Source: Cliona cf. orientalis
Lineage: Eukaryota; Porifera; Demospongiae; Clionaida; Clionaidae
DNA: 64,000 nucleotides
Reading direction: 5' to 3'
NCBI GenBank assembly: GCA_963930775.1
Contig: OZ005689.1
Coordinates: forward strand, 15,004,923 to 15,068,922
This document shows, piece by piece, positions 1 to 12,500 of this stretch. Below the pieces are notes generated by a model, which worked only from the letters and a program-made list of their open reading frames with translations, had not been told where the DNA came from and did not search any database. Position numbers and translations under genes: made by a program. Each line of letters opens with the position of its first letter. Within the stretch, counting starts at the first letter, position 1.

Positions 1-1090
1 GAAAGGAGCATTTCGCGGAGAAAACTTTCGCGGAATGTTAAAACTGGTTGCATAATGGGTATGGCATGCATAGAATTTCGTGGAGAAAACTTTCGCAGAT
101 GGCTGAAAAATCGCGAAATTCGTGAAAGTTTTCTCCCTCGAAAGTTTCCCACTATACGGTATTGTTCTACTGACAGAATTTTGATTATGACATTGTACCA
201 CACAATTGATGAGGCTATCATAAAAATCTGGCCAGAGCTGGTCTCCCCAGGAGTATAATAGATAAGTACTATATAATAGGAGTGTTGAACTGCATACTGT
301 ATGCTGCGTTTCAGAAATTCAATGATATTACAAGTTGTATCTGTAAACGATTGATTGCTTATTCCTATCATATTGTTGTGCTAACTATGGATGATCTGGG
401 CAGACCACATTAGTACGTGTATACTAGATAGCTAACTGCAGACAGTGAGTGGCTGGAAACTCAATCAGTACATATTAAGAACCATGTACTTGTTATGATA
501 GTGACCACAATAAATATTGTTCCAAGTACTACACTAGTGATGCCTATAGTTTCCAAAAAATGCATTATTATAATAATATGATACTATTTGTTGAATGTTC
601 CTAGATAATATTTTACGGCCGACAAGAGTATACCTCCTATAGTGTTCATCATTGTAACAATTGTTAGGCCCAGGCCCACCCTTGGCTGTAACACCCAATC
701 TAATGTTATTTCTTGGTTACGAAATTACTATCTCAGGGGTATTAAAATCACCTGAAGGACCTCTCTTTATTATTATTGTGTTACGTTTGACTATGGCTGT
801 GTACTGTATGTTCATTATGTAAACCAACAGTAATACTGTGCCTGAACGATTAGCATCATCAAGACTATAATAGTAGTATTAGTACTGGCAGCTCAAAGTT
901 ACCTTCAGACTCTAGTTATCATAAATACTGTGATTTGATTGGTTAAATACAAGGGTTATAAGTTACTTAGAACCCCTCTACTTAGAATCCCTCTACTTAG
1001 AACTTCTCTATATATACGTACTTAGAAAGCTAGTTCTTTATGCAACAATGTACAAAAAGTTACTAAGCAAAAGCATGCTAGAGTCTAAAC
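1..1090. other. Intergenic left edge of cassette A
   Basis: No gene is visible. The first 170 bases repeat variants of TTTCGCGGAGAAAACTTTCG, and its short open frame looks like translated repeat DNA. The stretches near 250-310 and 740-850 (GGAGTGTTGAACTGCAT; CACCTGAAGGACCTCTCTTT) recur near 25560-25730 and 52080-52160, ahead of minus genes C and D. They therefore mark the upstream block of the duplicated cassette. Confidence 0.5.
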
Positions 1091-1235
1091 AAGTTAGACA
1101 CTTCAGCCAATGGGATCTACTGTCTTTAGAATACTTTAGACACTTATAAAACTCGCAGGCTTCGCCTTCGGGATTTTATATCAGTGTCTTCAGTATTCTA
1201 AATCCCGTAGATCCCTTGGCTTCAGTGTCTAACTT
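1091..1235. repeat. Hairpin element with TTAGACACT ends (copy 1)
   Basis: Two arms of roughly 70 bases form an imperfect inverted repeat, from AAGTTAGACACTT to AGTGTCTAACTT, with a loop near CTTCGCCTTCG. A second element with the same ends and layout lies at 20658-20791. It is probably a non-autonomous fold-back DNA element. No coding potential. Confidence 0.7.
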
Positions 1236-1912
1236 ATATTTATCTCTGCCAGCAAAGTAGTTGTGCCTATAGTAAAAAAAAAAAAAGCTGTGAAAAGCAC
1301 ACATGCATTGAATGCAATTAAAATCAGCGGCTCTCTCTATATTATTAGACACTTGACTATTACGTAATCCGTTGATGAGATAATCATTACATATAATCTA
1401 CTTTCCCAGAGACATCAGATCTATGTTGTCAACGCTATGTGTTCGTCAGTCATTAGCTATTGTTACTCAATACAAGTGAACAATGCATACTTGATCCATG
1501 GCCACAAAATAAGCAGAAGAGGATCGTGCATTCTTCTTTCATTTATAGTCCTGCTGAGTAGCTAGTTTATACTATAATCGTGTTTTGTGATAAATATTAT
1601 TAGCTACATATTATTATGGTAGTTCATCACACAAGTATGACATTAAGTCAATAATAATAAACACAATGGATACCTACATGTGTTGCACATAGTAAGTGGG
1701 CGGGTGATTATTGACTCTTCATAGTCCACTCTAAAATAATAATAATTATTATATTGCTGCTTCCTCTATGAATGTCATTAATATAAGGGCCCACCTACTA
1801 AAAAGTAATAATAAAATTAATGTAGATGTGATAGACTGCATGGGTATGTGACAGGAACAAAACAAATATGTGGGTGTCTGTTTGACAATGTGTGTACGTG
1901 TGTGTCCATGTG

Positions 1913-2338
1913 CACTGTTAAAAATGGGGTGCTGTCCCAGCACCCCATGTTTGTAGCTTGATTAGCATACAGTACCGGATAATCAAAATGTACACGATTT
2001 CACAGGAGAACTAACTTCATGTAGGGAACTGTTTGTAGGTCACACTGGCTGTAACTCTTGTATCATGTTCATCTTTGTACATGTATCACTAATGTTTATT
2101 GCATTTTATGGAACTGTTTTGGTCAAAAAATTGCAGTGATCCAGAGCATGCAAGGTGGGGGAGGGGAGGGGATAGGACCACAAGTCAGGGTGTTGTGGTA
2201 GCACCCTAAACTAGCACCCATTGGGTGCTAGTGCAGCACCCCTGGTGTGTCAAAATTTGTACACCCTAGGGTGTCGAATATAAACAATACTACTAGCACC
2301 CCTAAAGGTGTTACTGTAACACCTTTTTTCTAACAGTG
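1913..2338. mobile_element. Non-autonomous element with CACTGTTA ends
   Basis: The ends are inverted copies of CACTGTTA followed by AAAA-rich sequence and GGTGTTA-like sequence. The interior holds several small palindromes built on GGGTGCTA and AGCACCC. It is 426 bp and sits in a TG microsatellite (TGTG on both sides), so the target duplication cannot be read. There is no reading frame. The family is not assigned. Confidence 0.6.
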
Positions 2339-2988
2339 TGTGTGTGTGTTATAGATTAATAATAAAAATACTCATTCCTGTGTGTGTGTGTCTGTGTGTG
2401 TTATAATCAGCTGACCATCAGCTATAAACAGCTGCTACTTTCTTGGTGCATGTTATATGGAGGTTCCATTTATATCTGTGCATGTAAGACGTATGTTTCA
2501 TGTACCATGCATGGATTTGGGATGTTTTCATACATGCTACATGCACATGCATGAGAAGTTAAAAACTCATCTGTGTACACGTACATGTAGATCCAGGTGG
2601 GTTGCATGGGGTCAGCATACATTCAAATATATATTGAGAGACTCGATGATTAAGAATAAACATATTTAATTTATGATAATACTTAGCATTTACACTGTTT
2701 TAACATGCATCGAACATGTCATGTCACTGTGTTCGTGACTTGTGTATTCATGATCTGCAGTGATTAATTTTTAGTATATGCATGTGTTCTCCAGCTGATT
2801 ATCAGCAGTAAACTTTCTATGATAAGAATTCCAGCAGCACATGGATTAATAATTATTGGTACGTACTGAGATTAACAAAATTTAATACATCATTATCAAA
2901 CATATAATATTATAGCATCCTTTTCATAATCATGAACACAATCTTAGTTAACTTGGCAAAAGTATACACAATTATATACTACCATTGA
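2339..2988. other. Intergenic, no gene seen
   Basis: AT-rich spacer with TG microsatellite near 2335-2400. It resembles the sequence 3' of minus gene C near 25990-26100 (TCTCCAGCTGATCAT-like). The short open frame at 2457-2669 has no recognisable content. Confidence 0.4.
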
Positions 2989-3663
2989 TTATAATATGAT
3001 AAAAATTAAGCATATCAGTGAGCAGAACAGTGGTAACATTCTCTCCATTATTATTTTACAGCTTGAAGAAGTCGTAGTCTCTTGATCTGCTGTTATGGTT
3101 GCACGTTGTTCAGTACCTGGATTGCAATCACATTTAGCTTGAGCAGTTATGTTGTACATCAATGGTTTAGGGTAACAGTAACTCGTATCATTTAAGGTTG
3201 AGATAACGATGACACCTTTTAAATGATCATCCAGATCTTTAGTCATTTGGATACTTATGAGATAAGCACATAATATATTGTTTTGAGACTCATTTAATCT
3301 AGTGTATGAGATATTCTGATCTGCAGCAGACTCAAATTTCTTAAGTGGTCGGTGGACTTTCTCTTTGAAGGAATAGTAACTGAATTCACCATGAGAACAA
3401 TCAGTCTCCAGTGTGAGATTAATAGAATAATTGTAGTTATCAACCTCTAGATCTAATGTAGTTTCGTTAAGAAAGCCGCATGAAGTTTCTGCATAATTAT
3501 CAAGATAACAACATTAAAAAAATATTACCTATTGCCACCACTTCTAATACTTAGAACTACCACAATGTCATAGTATTATGTTATAGCAGAGCTAACCTGC
3601 CAATGATGTGATAGAGACAATCAGTAGCAGCCATAGCAGGGTGTTGGCACTTGAGTCCCTCAT
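2989..3663 (-). CDS. Cassette A minus gene: GPI-anchored six-cysteine surface protein
   Basis: Two exons, 3597-3663 and 2989-3488, with GT..AG splice sites, give 188 residues. Residues 1-22 (MRDSSANTLLWLLLIVSITSLA) are a signal peptide that exactly fills exon 1. The mature part has six cysteines in the pattern TSC, TDC, LC, YC, CDC, conserved in copies B, C and D, with several N-x-S/T sites. A very short Thr-rich stalk (TITADQETTTSSS) leads to a C-terminal hydrophobic stretch ending at the stop (MLPLFCSLICLIFIIL), as in GPI signals; a short transmembrane anchor is the alternative. I do not recognise the cysteine domain. It is divergent with the Ig/FN3 receptor starting at 4577, and a TATAAAAG box lies about 90 bases upstream of its start. 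Confidence 0.82.
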
Positions 3664-4576
3664 AGTGCTCAGTTTTTATCACGTCTAAATGTGCAGTATT
3701 GATCGGAATATCCACTTACATAATAGCGATAGCGCCAGGTATCGTTCTTTTATAGGACTCATCACTGGAATTGGGTAATACCATGACATCATTTCCTGGC
3801 AATAATTACCCCACGCGCATGCTGAAGGGTAAAGGATTGTCCGTCTGTCGTCGGCACGAAAATTCCCAGATTTCGAGTAGCGATTACGGACCTCCAAGGG
3901 CCTGCAGTAGATCGTGAATATCTCGGCTCTGGCTAGGAGTACTCTCATGAAACAAATTGCAGTAGATAGCTCAATGAAAAATCTATCTATCGAAGTCTTA
4001 ACCTTGCAAATCGGTTGCGCGGAATCGCCGCTAGCTTCATTTTTGCTTGTATTAAGTTTCTATGGAGAAAGTTTAGGTGGGCGTGGCTTCGTAACGGTTT
4101 TGTCTACGATCGCGTTACAAGCGTCGTTGGATAGAGCTCGTGAAGAGCTACCTTTTGATACTCGAACATTTATATCCCACTGGGAGAAGTTCCGCGGAAA
4201 AACTGGTGAAATTTGGAGGTCCGTAATCGCTATTTCGAGTTCTAGGCACCAGTGCATGCTATAAGCATGACCAATCAGTAGATATTGGTGAAGAACTGGT
4301 TTTTACTCTTGCTCGAAATGGCTGATCAGCGCTAGCTACAACTGCTGCCTGCGGTTTGTCGACCACACCCACTCAATTAGCAAATGCCAATGCGACTGCG
4401 CATGCTCGAGCTCAGTGTTGGAAAGGGTCGTCAAGTCACAGAAGGTCACGAGCTTGTGTATAATGATCGCGCATAAGCCAGGAAATGATAATTGGAAGTG
4501 GTCGTCAACAGAAATGATCGTATAATTATAAAATCTACAGTTCCTGATAGTTAAAATCATAGTCTTCTGATCAGCT
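3664..4576. promoter_or_regulatory. Divergent promoter of cassette A, enlarged by an insertion
   Basis: The 913 bases between the two start codons hold the elements shared by all cassettes: TGACATCATTTC (about 3784), a CCAAT box with a degenerate GCGCATGC motif (about 4384-4408) and a TATA box for the minus gene near 3750. In cassettes B and D the same interval is only about 270 bases; here a repeat element of about 450 bases enlarges it. Shared regulation of both genes is inferred from geometry. Confidence 0.6.
3806..4262. mobile_element. Divergent member of the TTACCCCGCGCGCATGCG repeat family
   Basis: It starts with TTACCCCACGCGCATGC, like the starts at 10651, 53361 and (reversed) 28164, and continues with the shared GTCGTC-rich stretch and AAAATTCCCAGAT-like motif. 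An internal inverted repeat (AGCGATTACGGACCTCC at about 3879 and its complement at about 4215) makes it fold-back. The 116-residue open frame across it has no known domain and is taken as chance. The right boundary is approximate. Confidence 0.5.
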
Positions 4577-7500
4577 ATGTCGCACCACATATTCTTTACA
4601 GTTTTCTTACTTTCTGCTGTTTACTTTACTAACATATTCTCAATTTGTGAGTACTGCAAAAAGTAGAATAATAATAATAATATTATTATAGTGGCTATAA
4701 AATTAACTAGTCTTGTTTGATTTGCAGAGAACCAATTTCATAATACTATTATTATCTTTTTTTTCAGTTTTTGGTAATGCTTGCAAAATTTAATGGATAT
4801 TTTTGTTGCAGTTCTTCAGCATCCTGAGTCACAACATGTGCTTATTGGAGGCAATGCAACCTTTTCGTGCAGAATTCGTTATGCTCAATCAAGCATACGT
4901 TGGGAGGAGCTCTTCTCCGATGGAGCAATAAAAACATCGCTCTCTCAGGATGAAGGGAATGGTGTTTATGTTCGAGAAGATCGGACATCAAATGATGAAT
5001 ACAATTCAACATTGACTATTGTAATCACCTGCTCTAATATACAAAGATGGAATGGGACAAGTCTTCAATGCTCTGCTCGTACTGGCAGTGGGCGACCTCC
5101 AAGCAATAGAGCCACTTTGGCAATCCATAAATCTCTCAGTAAAACTCAGTGTATTATATCATCTACACATACATCTATGCTAATATACACATTGGTCTGG
5201 TATGTGAGTAAAATATGCAACAGGGCCTGATCCGGGAAGGAGGTGGGTTCTTGGATAGCCATGGTGACCTTCATTGTGATTTTTTCATGTCAATGACATT
5301 GTAGTATTATTAATCAATCATCCCCCCTTGTTTACTATAATATTTTCTACATAGCTGATTCCAGAAGTATACCTTCTGGATCGCTACCTCAGAGTCTGCA
5401 GATTATTATGATATCAAAATTAATTATAATTAAAGGGTCGAGAACCAGAGTGGCCTAACCCCAAATTGAATATGGGAAATTGTCTAAAAAGCTCAAAAAT
5501 GGACTAAAAACCAAACACCCTACTCTACCAAATCACTCAAATTTTCAAAAAATTAATGTGAATTTCTGTTGCTCATGAAATGTATTTTGAACAGGTTTTC
5601 AAGATTAGGGGGGCTAACTCGACATTTGTGGCTTAGGCCATTCTGGTTCTTAGCCCTTCAATTATTTCTCATTATAGGTATTATAATTATGTGATAGCAA
5701 AGTTGTTGTGGGGAAGTATGGGTAGAGTGAGGGGTTGCTATTATGGTAAAATTTTGGTCCATGCCAATTTGAAGTAGTGCTAGTCACGTACACCTTCAAT
5801 TTTGAGACCTTGTTTGCACATGCATTGACAAACATGTATAATTATTATTATAACATGCATTGCATATACAATATCATGCCACCAAACTGCAATAAATGCA
5901 AGATCGCATAGCTACATGATATGTACAACAGTACTGCAGGAGATTTCACAGTATACATATTATATAATATATCTTGTTTAGATTATCACTGTTTTCATCA
6001 TCCGAAATGTATTAAGAAACTTATACCTCCCAAAGGCAATTAATTTTGATCTTTGTATGAAAAGATCAGAAATCTCCAGGACATGTATGTGGTCTTGTGT
6101 TTGTTGCAGTTTAGCGGCATGTATGCATTGCATAAAATAACTATGCATGTTTGTCAATATAATATGATTCCCAAACCAGTCTTGCATGAGCTAAAAGTGT
6201 TCCTGTCAACACTGTCTCTAGTGTCTTATCTGCTAATGGTCAATTCTTGGCTGTAGATACATAATTATATTACACTGCCATGAGCATTACTTTTACTACT
6301 AAGTCGTTATTATCATAGGACCTCTCCCACCATTGAACTTGCTGATAACTCCCATTAACACAAGTGTCCTGCACTTAAGCTGGAACAGTACTTCTACATT
6401 TCGCTGGCCCAATTATCAAATTGATAGGTTCAGTGTGAATGTCACTAACGTCAACAGCTCACAAAGACTCTTAGAGGTTTTAATGGGATTTCAGAATTCA
6501 ATTGAAATTGGGAGATTCAATCTCAGTATCGATGTTTTGCAACCTTGTACTAAATTGGAGTTCAGTGTCTCATCTATCAGTGCCACATATGGAGAGAGTG
6601 ATCCTAGTTTCATCATCGGAGTATTTCCTGAAGGTTTCTATATAATATAATATTACAGTATAATTCACTATAATTATTATACATTATCTACTGTAATAAT
6701 ATCATAATAATCTAAAAATCAATGCATCATGCATAATTATAATAATATTATTAGACTGTAATATCTTTTTTTTTGAAAACCTGGTAAAGGGTTAAACCTT
6801 GATGTATCAGCGTAAGACTGCCAAAAAGTGCATGTTAGCTTTCATGATAGGAATAACCATTGTAGCTAATTAATACTAATAATAACATTCTCACATGATT
6901 ATTAATAATATTATTTATCTTTAAGTTATTACTATTATTATTATGTTGCTCTTTCATGCAGCCCCTAATGAAATTAACATCATCAGCACTGAGGTGTACT
7001 TCCATGCCAATGGTAGTCCACTTGTTTATCTGGAAATACAAGTTTGTAGACATCATTATTTTTTTGAAAGTATACTATAATCGTATTACATATCATAGCT
7101 GCCTTCAACTGTGTGCACATGTCCTTATCAAGACATAGGTTATTCAATTGTGATCATAGAAGGGTTGCTATCAGATGTGATTCAAAATTCAACATTTCAT
7201 CATCGAGGATCTGGCAGCGTTCAACACTGGATTATGTCTGGGCTTAGCAACAATAAAAATTATTCAGCATGGGTGATGGTAGGAAAATCTGAAGCAAGTA
7301 CTAATTTTGGTAAGCCATCCAATTAAAACAAAGCATTGGAAGTAGCTGAGGACTCACTCTCAATCATTCAATGTCAGTTAAATGCATGTCAAGTGAATGA
7401 TAATTGTATATATTGATGAGCTTGAACACTATAGCTGCTCCCTCATCCATTCTCTGTTGTCGGTGCATGTATATTAATTTTAGTACTAACAATAGATGTA

Positions 7501-9241
7501 AAAGTGCTGTTAAAATTTGTCTGGTATACAAGTGAAAAAAAATAATTATGTTGATTGTTACCTACTCCCTCTGTTGTCAATAACAAGTATTATAGATGGT
7601 AGCTAACACTGAAGTATAATTTTTATTTCCTACATGATATTTATTACACAAGTGTCTTCCTAACAGTTCTGTTTTTTACAAATAAAGGAGAAAATTTAGG
7701 AAAGCTATTTTCACCAAGTACTATAACAAGGTGTTACATGCATGGTACAATGCCAGATAGTTGCTTTTGTTTAATAGGGAAACTTTCAAAGTTGTGAGCA
7801 CAGTCGTAGAAGTTAGTTATAATACTTGTTGCTGTTTACAGATACAACACCTTGGTTTGGGTTTTCAGATGACATCGTTACGTGTGACATGTCAAATAAA
7901 TGTAAGGCTAGACTATGTGTACTACAAGATGCAGCTAGTATATGATATGCTGTAATATTATGTGGTGTTGAATTATGATTTTTATAGTGATAAATACATC
8001 AAAATTCGACTGCAGCCAGTGTTTACCAGTTACTATGGTAGATTATGCACAACTCACTAAAGGTGATTGTTTGTACCTATATACCACTTTTCTAACGTGT
8101 ACCCAAATGGTATCTCTTCTTCACTTAATACATCTGCAGCTAAAGATGAAGATGCTGTATCGGATAGACGCAACCTTATTCTCTACATTATACTATTGAG
8201 TGTTCTGCTAGCAGTGATCATACTGATATTTATCATCGTCATTATTGTTACAGTATCCTTATTTGCACATATTAAAGGAAAGAGGAAGTACGGTGAGGAT
8301 ACTGTCATGGCATCTAACCCCCCCCCCCCCCACCCCCCACCCCCAACCCTAATTCTTTGAAATTATGTTTTTTTGTGTTCACATGACCTGACCTGTATAA
8401 TATTAATATTATACCGTATTTCTTTTAGAAATTCGGCCCTTCTAATTATTCAGCACCCTTTACCGAACGATTGAAAATAGTCTCTAATTTTCGGCAAAGG
8501 TTGTCACGTGTATAATTATGCTATAAATGGGAATAGAATGCGCACGCAGACAGAATGTTGAATATTAACCTCTAAAAAGTTGGCGAAGCTTATTATTTTC
8601 ATGCCGAATTTATAACTTTTCTTTTAATCTGGTAGAGTGCATGCATTCTATCCAATGAAAATTTTTGGAAAATTTCCTCAACAATTATTTTGGTCTAGCC
8701 TACTACAGGTACAATGTTTCTTGAGTTTTCCAAATCTTGTATAAAATGAACGCATACTAGAGTAATTAATAAGCGATATTTCTTACACACCAGATTTGCA
8801 CTCCCACATCAAAAATAATAATTACCATTAAATTTTTTAGGTGGCCAGAGTACCCAAAAGAAGGTGATGGTGGATAACCCCATCTATAATCAAGGATCCG
8901 TACCTCTGTACGACACCATACCAACAGAAACCCTGAAGGACTCAGAAATGAATGATACATCAACCTTTTCAGCCTTCAAGACCTCACCTCCAACTGTCAA
9001 AGCTGCTAATGATTATCATAATATGGATGAATCCCCCCATTCACCTTCACTAACAAATTCCTCAGGCAATAATATTCCTGCACCTAATGTGAGCTTCAAT
9101 CATGAAGATGATACTGCTAATGATAGTGGTACCGTCTCATCTCTTGAGTGTGTCAAAAAATTCATAGCCGATGATAACTACGGAGAAGAAACTTACACAG
9201 TAATGCTCCCTGGCAGTACAGTTGCATACAGCAAGTCATAA
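4577..9241 (+). CDS. Cassette A plus gene: Ig-FN3-FN3 single-pass receptor
   Basis: Eight exons: 4577-4646, 4812-5138, 6319-6633, 6962-7041, 7099-7309, 7988-8062, 8140-8292, 8841-9241. All have GT..AG borders and matching phases and give 543 residues. Order: signal peptide 1-23; Ig-like domain about 24-132 (Cys in FSCRI, Trp in SIRWEE, second Cys in LQCSA); FN3-like 133-237 (starts PLPPLNLLITP, motif LSWNSTSTFRW); second FN3-like 238-334 split over two exons; 25-residue stem 335-359; membrane span about 373-403; tail to 543. Tail tyrosines lie in NPIYNQ, VPLYDTI, DYHNM and TYTVML, resembling SH2 docking sites (YxN, YxxM). It probably sits in the plasma membrane and signals through tyrosine kinases. 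The ligand is unknown. An extra exon near 7841 is possible but not shared by the other copies. Confidence 0.85.
5432..5660. mobile_element. Short inverted-repeat element in receptor intron 2
   Basis: Inverted ends of about 35 bases (AAAGGGTCGAGAACCAGAG and, reversed, GAAGGGCTAAGAACCAGAA) enclose about 160 bases without coding capacity. The same family sits in the opposite orientation in intron 2 of the third receptor (55888-56110). The two are probably independent insertions or an inversion. Confidence 0.65.
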
Positions 9242-9773
9242 CTTAACTGGCATAACATCATATCAATAATAGCTAGTAATACTAAGATAAACAACTCCTG
9301 TTTTGATTAGAAGTCGTTGTAATCAAAATTGGCTGCATTCAGTGATTTTATAGGAGTGTTATGTAATCAGAATTTTGTGTGAAATTTGAAATGCTAGCAA
9401 TATAATTCTCCAGATACCGTAGGTCGTGAATATTTCGTGTCTAAAATATTTCATGCAATAATTGTTTGCGTTAAATATTTTTATGGACAAACGACCCTGT
9501 ACTGCATTTCTGTTAATATTGCACATGCATTTCGTGTGTTTAATTTTCGCACAAGGTAGTTGCTAGTGTATCATATATTACAGTGACGAATGATAGACTA
9601 GCTTAGCTTTAACTATGCCAGAGCACCATAAAATTAATTATACTGCATATGGAGCACCACACATAGAATCAATCCAGTATTGAAGAACAGGATCTAGTGG
9701 TGGCCTGTATGTATGGGGGTATGTATACATCTGGCGCCTCATTATGACATTAACTTTGCAATTGGGGGGGGGG
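9242..9773. other. 3' flank of receptor A
   Basis: No gene. It contains a block conserved after receptors 2 and 3 (GGAGCACCACA, GGATCTAGTGG, ATCTGGCGCC; compare 33100-33200 and 60305-60385). A TTTCGTG-rich patch near 9425-9560 resembles the repeat at the left end of the window. An 18-base G run sits at 9763-9780. Confidence 0.45.
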
Positions 9774-10513
9774 GGGGGGGTCCCATCAATAGCTGTGGCA
9801 TTGCCTTATATTGCACAATCCTTACTCATGAATATTGCCCAATAGTCTGAGCTACAATTGAAACAATAATAATATTATTACGTGCATACCAAAATTTAAT
9901 TATGTTTATCAGCTGATCACTATAATAATATTATGTAGCAATATTAATAATTATAACTTCAGATATGCAAATAGAAAATCAGTGGTTACAGCCAAAGGTG
10001 GGCCCTGTCCTAATTAGCATTGACAGGTACAAGTCTTTCTGATCAGATTTTCTAATCTATTTCAAGTTTTGTGAGGATGCATCAATAATTTGCGTGGCAT
10101 AAAGTCACAACAAATCATTATGTGAATAGCTAGATCTGAAGATTATTACTGTGCAACGATTTTCATTATGTCTTGTTTTTTTTTATCAATGTAGCTATAA
10201 TGATAATAATTATTATGATATAATATGCGATGAATACTTTCAATCATAATGAAAGTAAGGGTAGAAATTAAAAATACAATCGTGTTTATCACACAAGTAT
10301 GTACAGCTGCCTGTAGTTGCACAATGGAAGCTATTAATTTTATATTATTATTACATAAATATAGTGATCAGCTGACAAACATATATAATTAAATTTTGGT
10401 ATGCACATATTATTATTGTTTTAATAATATTGTAGCAGAGACTATTGGGCAATATTAATGAGTAAGGATTGTGCAATACAAGGAAATACCACAGTTATTG
10501 ATGGGAACCCCCC
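9774..10513. repeat. Large imperfect inverted repeat
   Basis: The left arm at about 9774-9960 (CCCATCAATAGCTGTGGCAT onward) is complementary to about 10330-10513. Between the arms is cassette flank sequence (GGTTACAGCCAAAGGTGGGCC) that also occurs near 23400 and 33780. In those cassettes only the left arm is present (about 23205-23350 and 33600-33740), so the second arm was added here by an inverted duplication. Confidence 0.6.
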
Positions 10514-10638
10514 AAGTCATACCATAAAAGGAAATGCTTACAACAATGCCCATGCTGGACTGGGCAATCCTTTATGCGTGAATAGAATGCTTGTTCTCTA
10601 AATAGCACTACTGGTGAGTACTTGCCCTTGTGAGGTAG

Positions 10639-10980
10639 TTACCCCGTGCGTTACCCCGCGCGCATGCGCAAGGGGTAAAGTAATCGGTCGTGTCGTCGTC
10701 GTCATTGTCGTTGTGTTAGCACAAAAATCGCCATATCTCGAGTTATAGGTGTCAAAGCGACTCATATTACTCACAACGAATCAATCAAATTCGGCGAAAA
10801 ACTGGCTTCAGTGTGCGTCAAATCAAGGGTTACGGTCCACGAGCGTCACAAATAGTGCCTTTTTGTTGGCCACCGTAGCCACGCCTATCGACAGTGCCCC
10901 TCAATGCATATGCATTAGCAAGCGTGTGACTGATAAAGATCGTCGATGTTCGTTATATCCATAGTGCCCTTATGGAACCA
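10639..10980 (+). mobile_element. GCGCATGCGC-bearing repeat element (copy)
   Basis: It begins TTACCCCGTGCG then TTACCCCGCGCGCATGCGCA, followed by AGGGGTAAAGTAATCGGTCG and a GTCGTC run. It matches the insertion in promoter C (27557-28164, reversed) and in minus gene D (53361-54353). A further shared motif is TAGCACAAAAATCGCCATAT. No protein is recognised. The right end is uncertain. Confidence 0.6.
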
Positions 10981-11146
10981 ATCATAATGTAAGATAGCTA
11001 TACTACTATCAAGAGTAAATAGCTACTATTGTTACAACAAGTATAGAAATTCATATCTTCCTAGTCTGGGCTAGGTCTGGGTGCCAAAAGCGCTTTTTCA
11101 AGTGTCACCGGAACCCCCATTATAGCTACTGAGTATAACTAAGCAG

Positions 11147-11460
11147 CATTTCCATTATGAATGGGGAGATTCATTCTATAATAATCATTAGCAGCTTTGG
11201 TGAGGTCTTGAATTAGGCTGAAAAGGTTGATGTATCATTCATTTCTGAGTCCTTCAGGGTTTCTGCTGGTATGGTATCATACAGAGGTATGGATCCTTCA
11301 TTACAGATGGCATTTTGCACCATCACCCTCCTTTGGCCACCTTTAATTTAAGGTGGTCTCCCCGTCAGAAAGTTTGCAGATGTTTTTTTTCTCCAATACC
11401 ATAGAGGACTGTGCTCACAACTTTTGTATCTGTAAACAGCAACAATTATTATTACTAACT
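11147..11460 (-). pseudogene. Inverted relic of a receptor tail exon
   Basis: Read on the minus strand, 11345 down to about 11147 follows the last receptor exon: GTGGCCAAAGGAGGGTGATG, then the equivalents of VPLYDTIPAETLKDSE and the STFSAF region. It carries substitutions (GATAACCCC became CAAAATGCC) and a frame-breaking insertion near the STFSAF part. Sequence at about 11390-11460 matches intron sequence of receptor A near 7790-7850 (GTTGTGAGCACAGTC). It is a dead, inverted fragment of another receptor copy. Confidence 0.7.
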
Positions 11461-12434
11461 TGTACGAATATAATACGAATTTAGGTTATTCATTGACTAT
11501 CTGCTGTTTAGTAGCTATAGTTTTATTGAGCTTAATTCACAGTATATTCCATAATTATTAAAATTATTTTTGACTATTGACTATAAGATTCATTCTGTTC
11601 TGGTTGTGGCTCGTTGAACCTCTCCCCCACTGTGCCTACACCAGCTCTGCATGGGGCCCACTGCAAAAAGCATTTCCTTTTATTGCATAATCTTAATGAT
11701 GTAATCATTACATGTATACTTCCCTTATAATTACATTCATATCTAACAATCTGTCTGCTGCTATCCAGTGTAGCGTGCAGCCGTGCATGGCTTCCCACAG
11801 AATGAATATGATTATAAAGCTCAAGACCTTGCCTAACAGCTGTTACACTGTACTTTGTTAGATGTTACCTAGGTAACTAGTGATAGAACAATATTATTCT
11901 CTAATACAGTGCAACATCAATATTCTATTTTCAAACAGATTCATGTTATTGTATTCAGTGACACTGTGGTAGATAAGTATGCTAAAAAAATAGGTACCAG
12001 CTAGTTAATTAAATTCCTATGTCAACATCTGTCAAGTCAGCTAGCTGTGTCATAATAGAGTAGGATCCAAACCTCTCCCCGTGATTGTATACAATTGCTC
12101 AATACAAGACTCAGTGAATAATGCACAATGCACACACATGCATGCATGCTTGATCCACAAAGTAAACTATTTATTCTAGTCAGAAAAGGATCAGGCATTC
12201 CTTTCCCATTAATAGCAATGTTGGTTAGCTAACTTCTGTCTAAATTCTAGTGCTAGGATTGCTCAACACTCACAATTGTTTAATAATATTATTATGCATA
12301 AATGTTTTGGGTATTCATAGCTTGTGTTCAAAATTAATCAGTTTATGTGGGTGTACATCTGTGTTAAAAAATATGCAAATTAATTTTCATGATCACATTG
12401 TTCTTCAAAAATAACAATGTGGGTAAAGCAACGG
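11461..12434. other. Intergenic, no gene seen
   Basis: AT-rich spacer. The stretch near 12090-12240 (AATGCACACACATGCATGC to CAGGCATTCCTTTCCCATT) recurs at about 23690-23760 and 34370-34480, so it belongs to the duplicated cassette flank. The 74-residue minus-strand frame at 11574-11798 shows no domain. Confidence 0.4.
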
Positions 12435-12500
12435 TAACATTCTCACTTGACAATTTGAAGTCATAGTATCCGGATAGGTGGACGCTGTGGCTGATCTAGC
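12435..12500 (-). pseudogene. Relic of a minus-gene 3' exon, cut by the DIRS element
   Basis: The string GGTAACATTCTC..TTTGAAGTCATAGT..GGACGCTGTGGCTG matches the end of the minus genes (GPI-signal and stalk coding region) with deletions. The match stops where the DIRS-type element begins. It cannot code for the conserved protein. Confidence 0.6.

Noticed and set aside
3914-4264. A 116-residue plus-strand gene in promoter A
   Set aside because: It lies wholly in a repeat element with internal inverted repeats and has no paralogue or domain; the opposite strand is equally open.
4781-5230. A 149-residue gene starting at an ATG just before the Ig exon
   Set aside because: The frame is the Ig exon of receptor A read through its acceptor and donor sites. 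The same splice borders in three paralogues show that it is an internal exon.
7841-7900. An additional exon of receptor A after a TTTACAG acceptor
   Set aside because: The equivalent in receptor C (about 31695) diverges right after the acceptor, none is seen in receptor D, and no frame is conserved.
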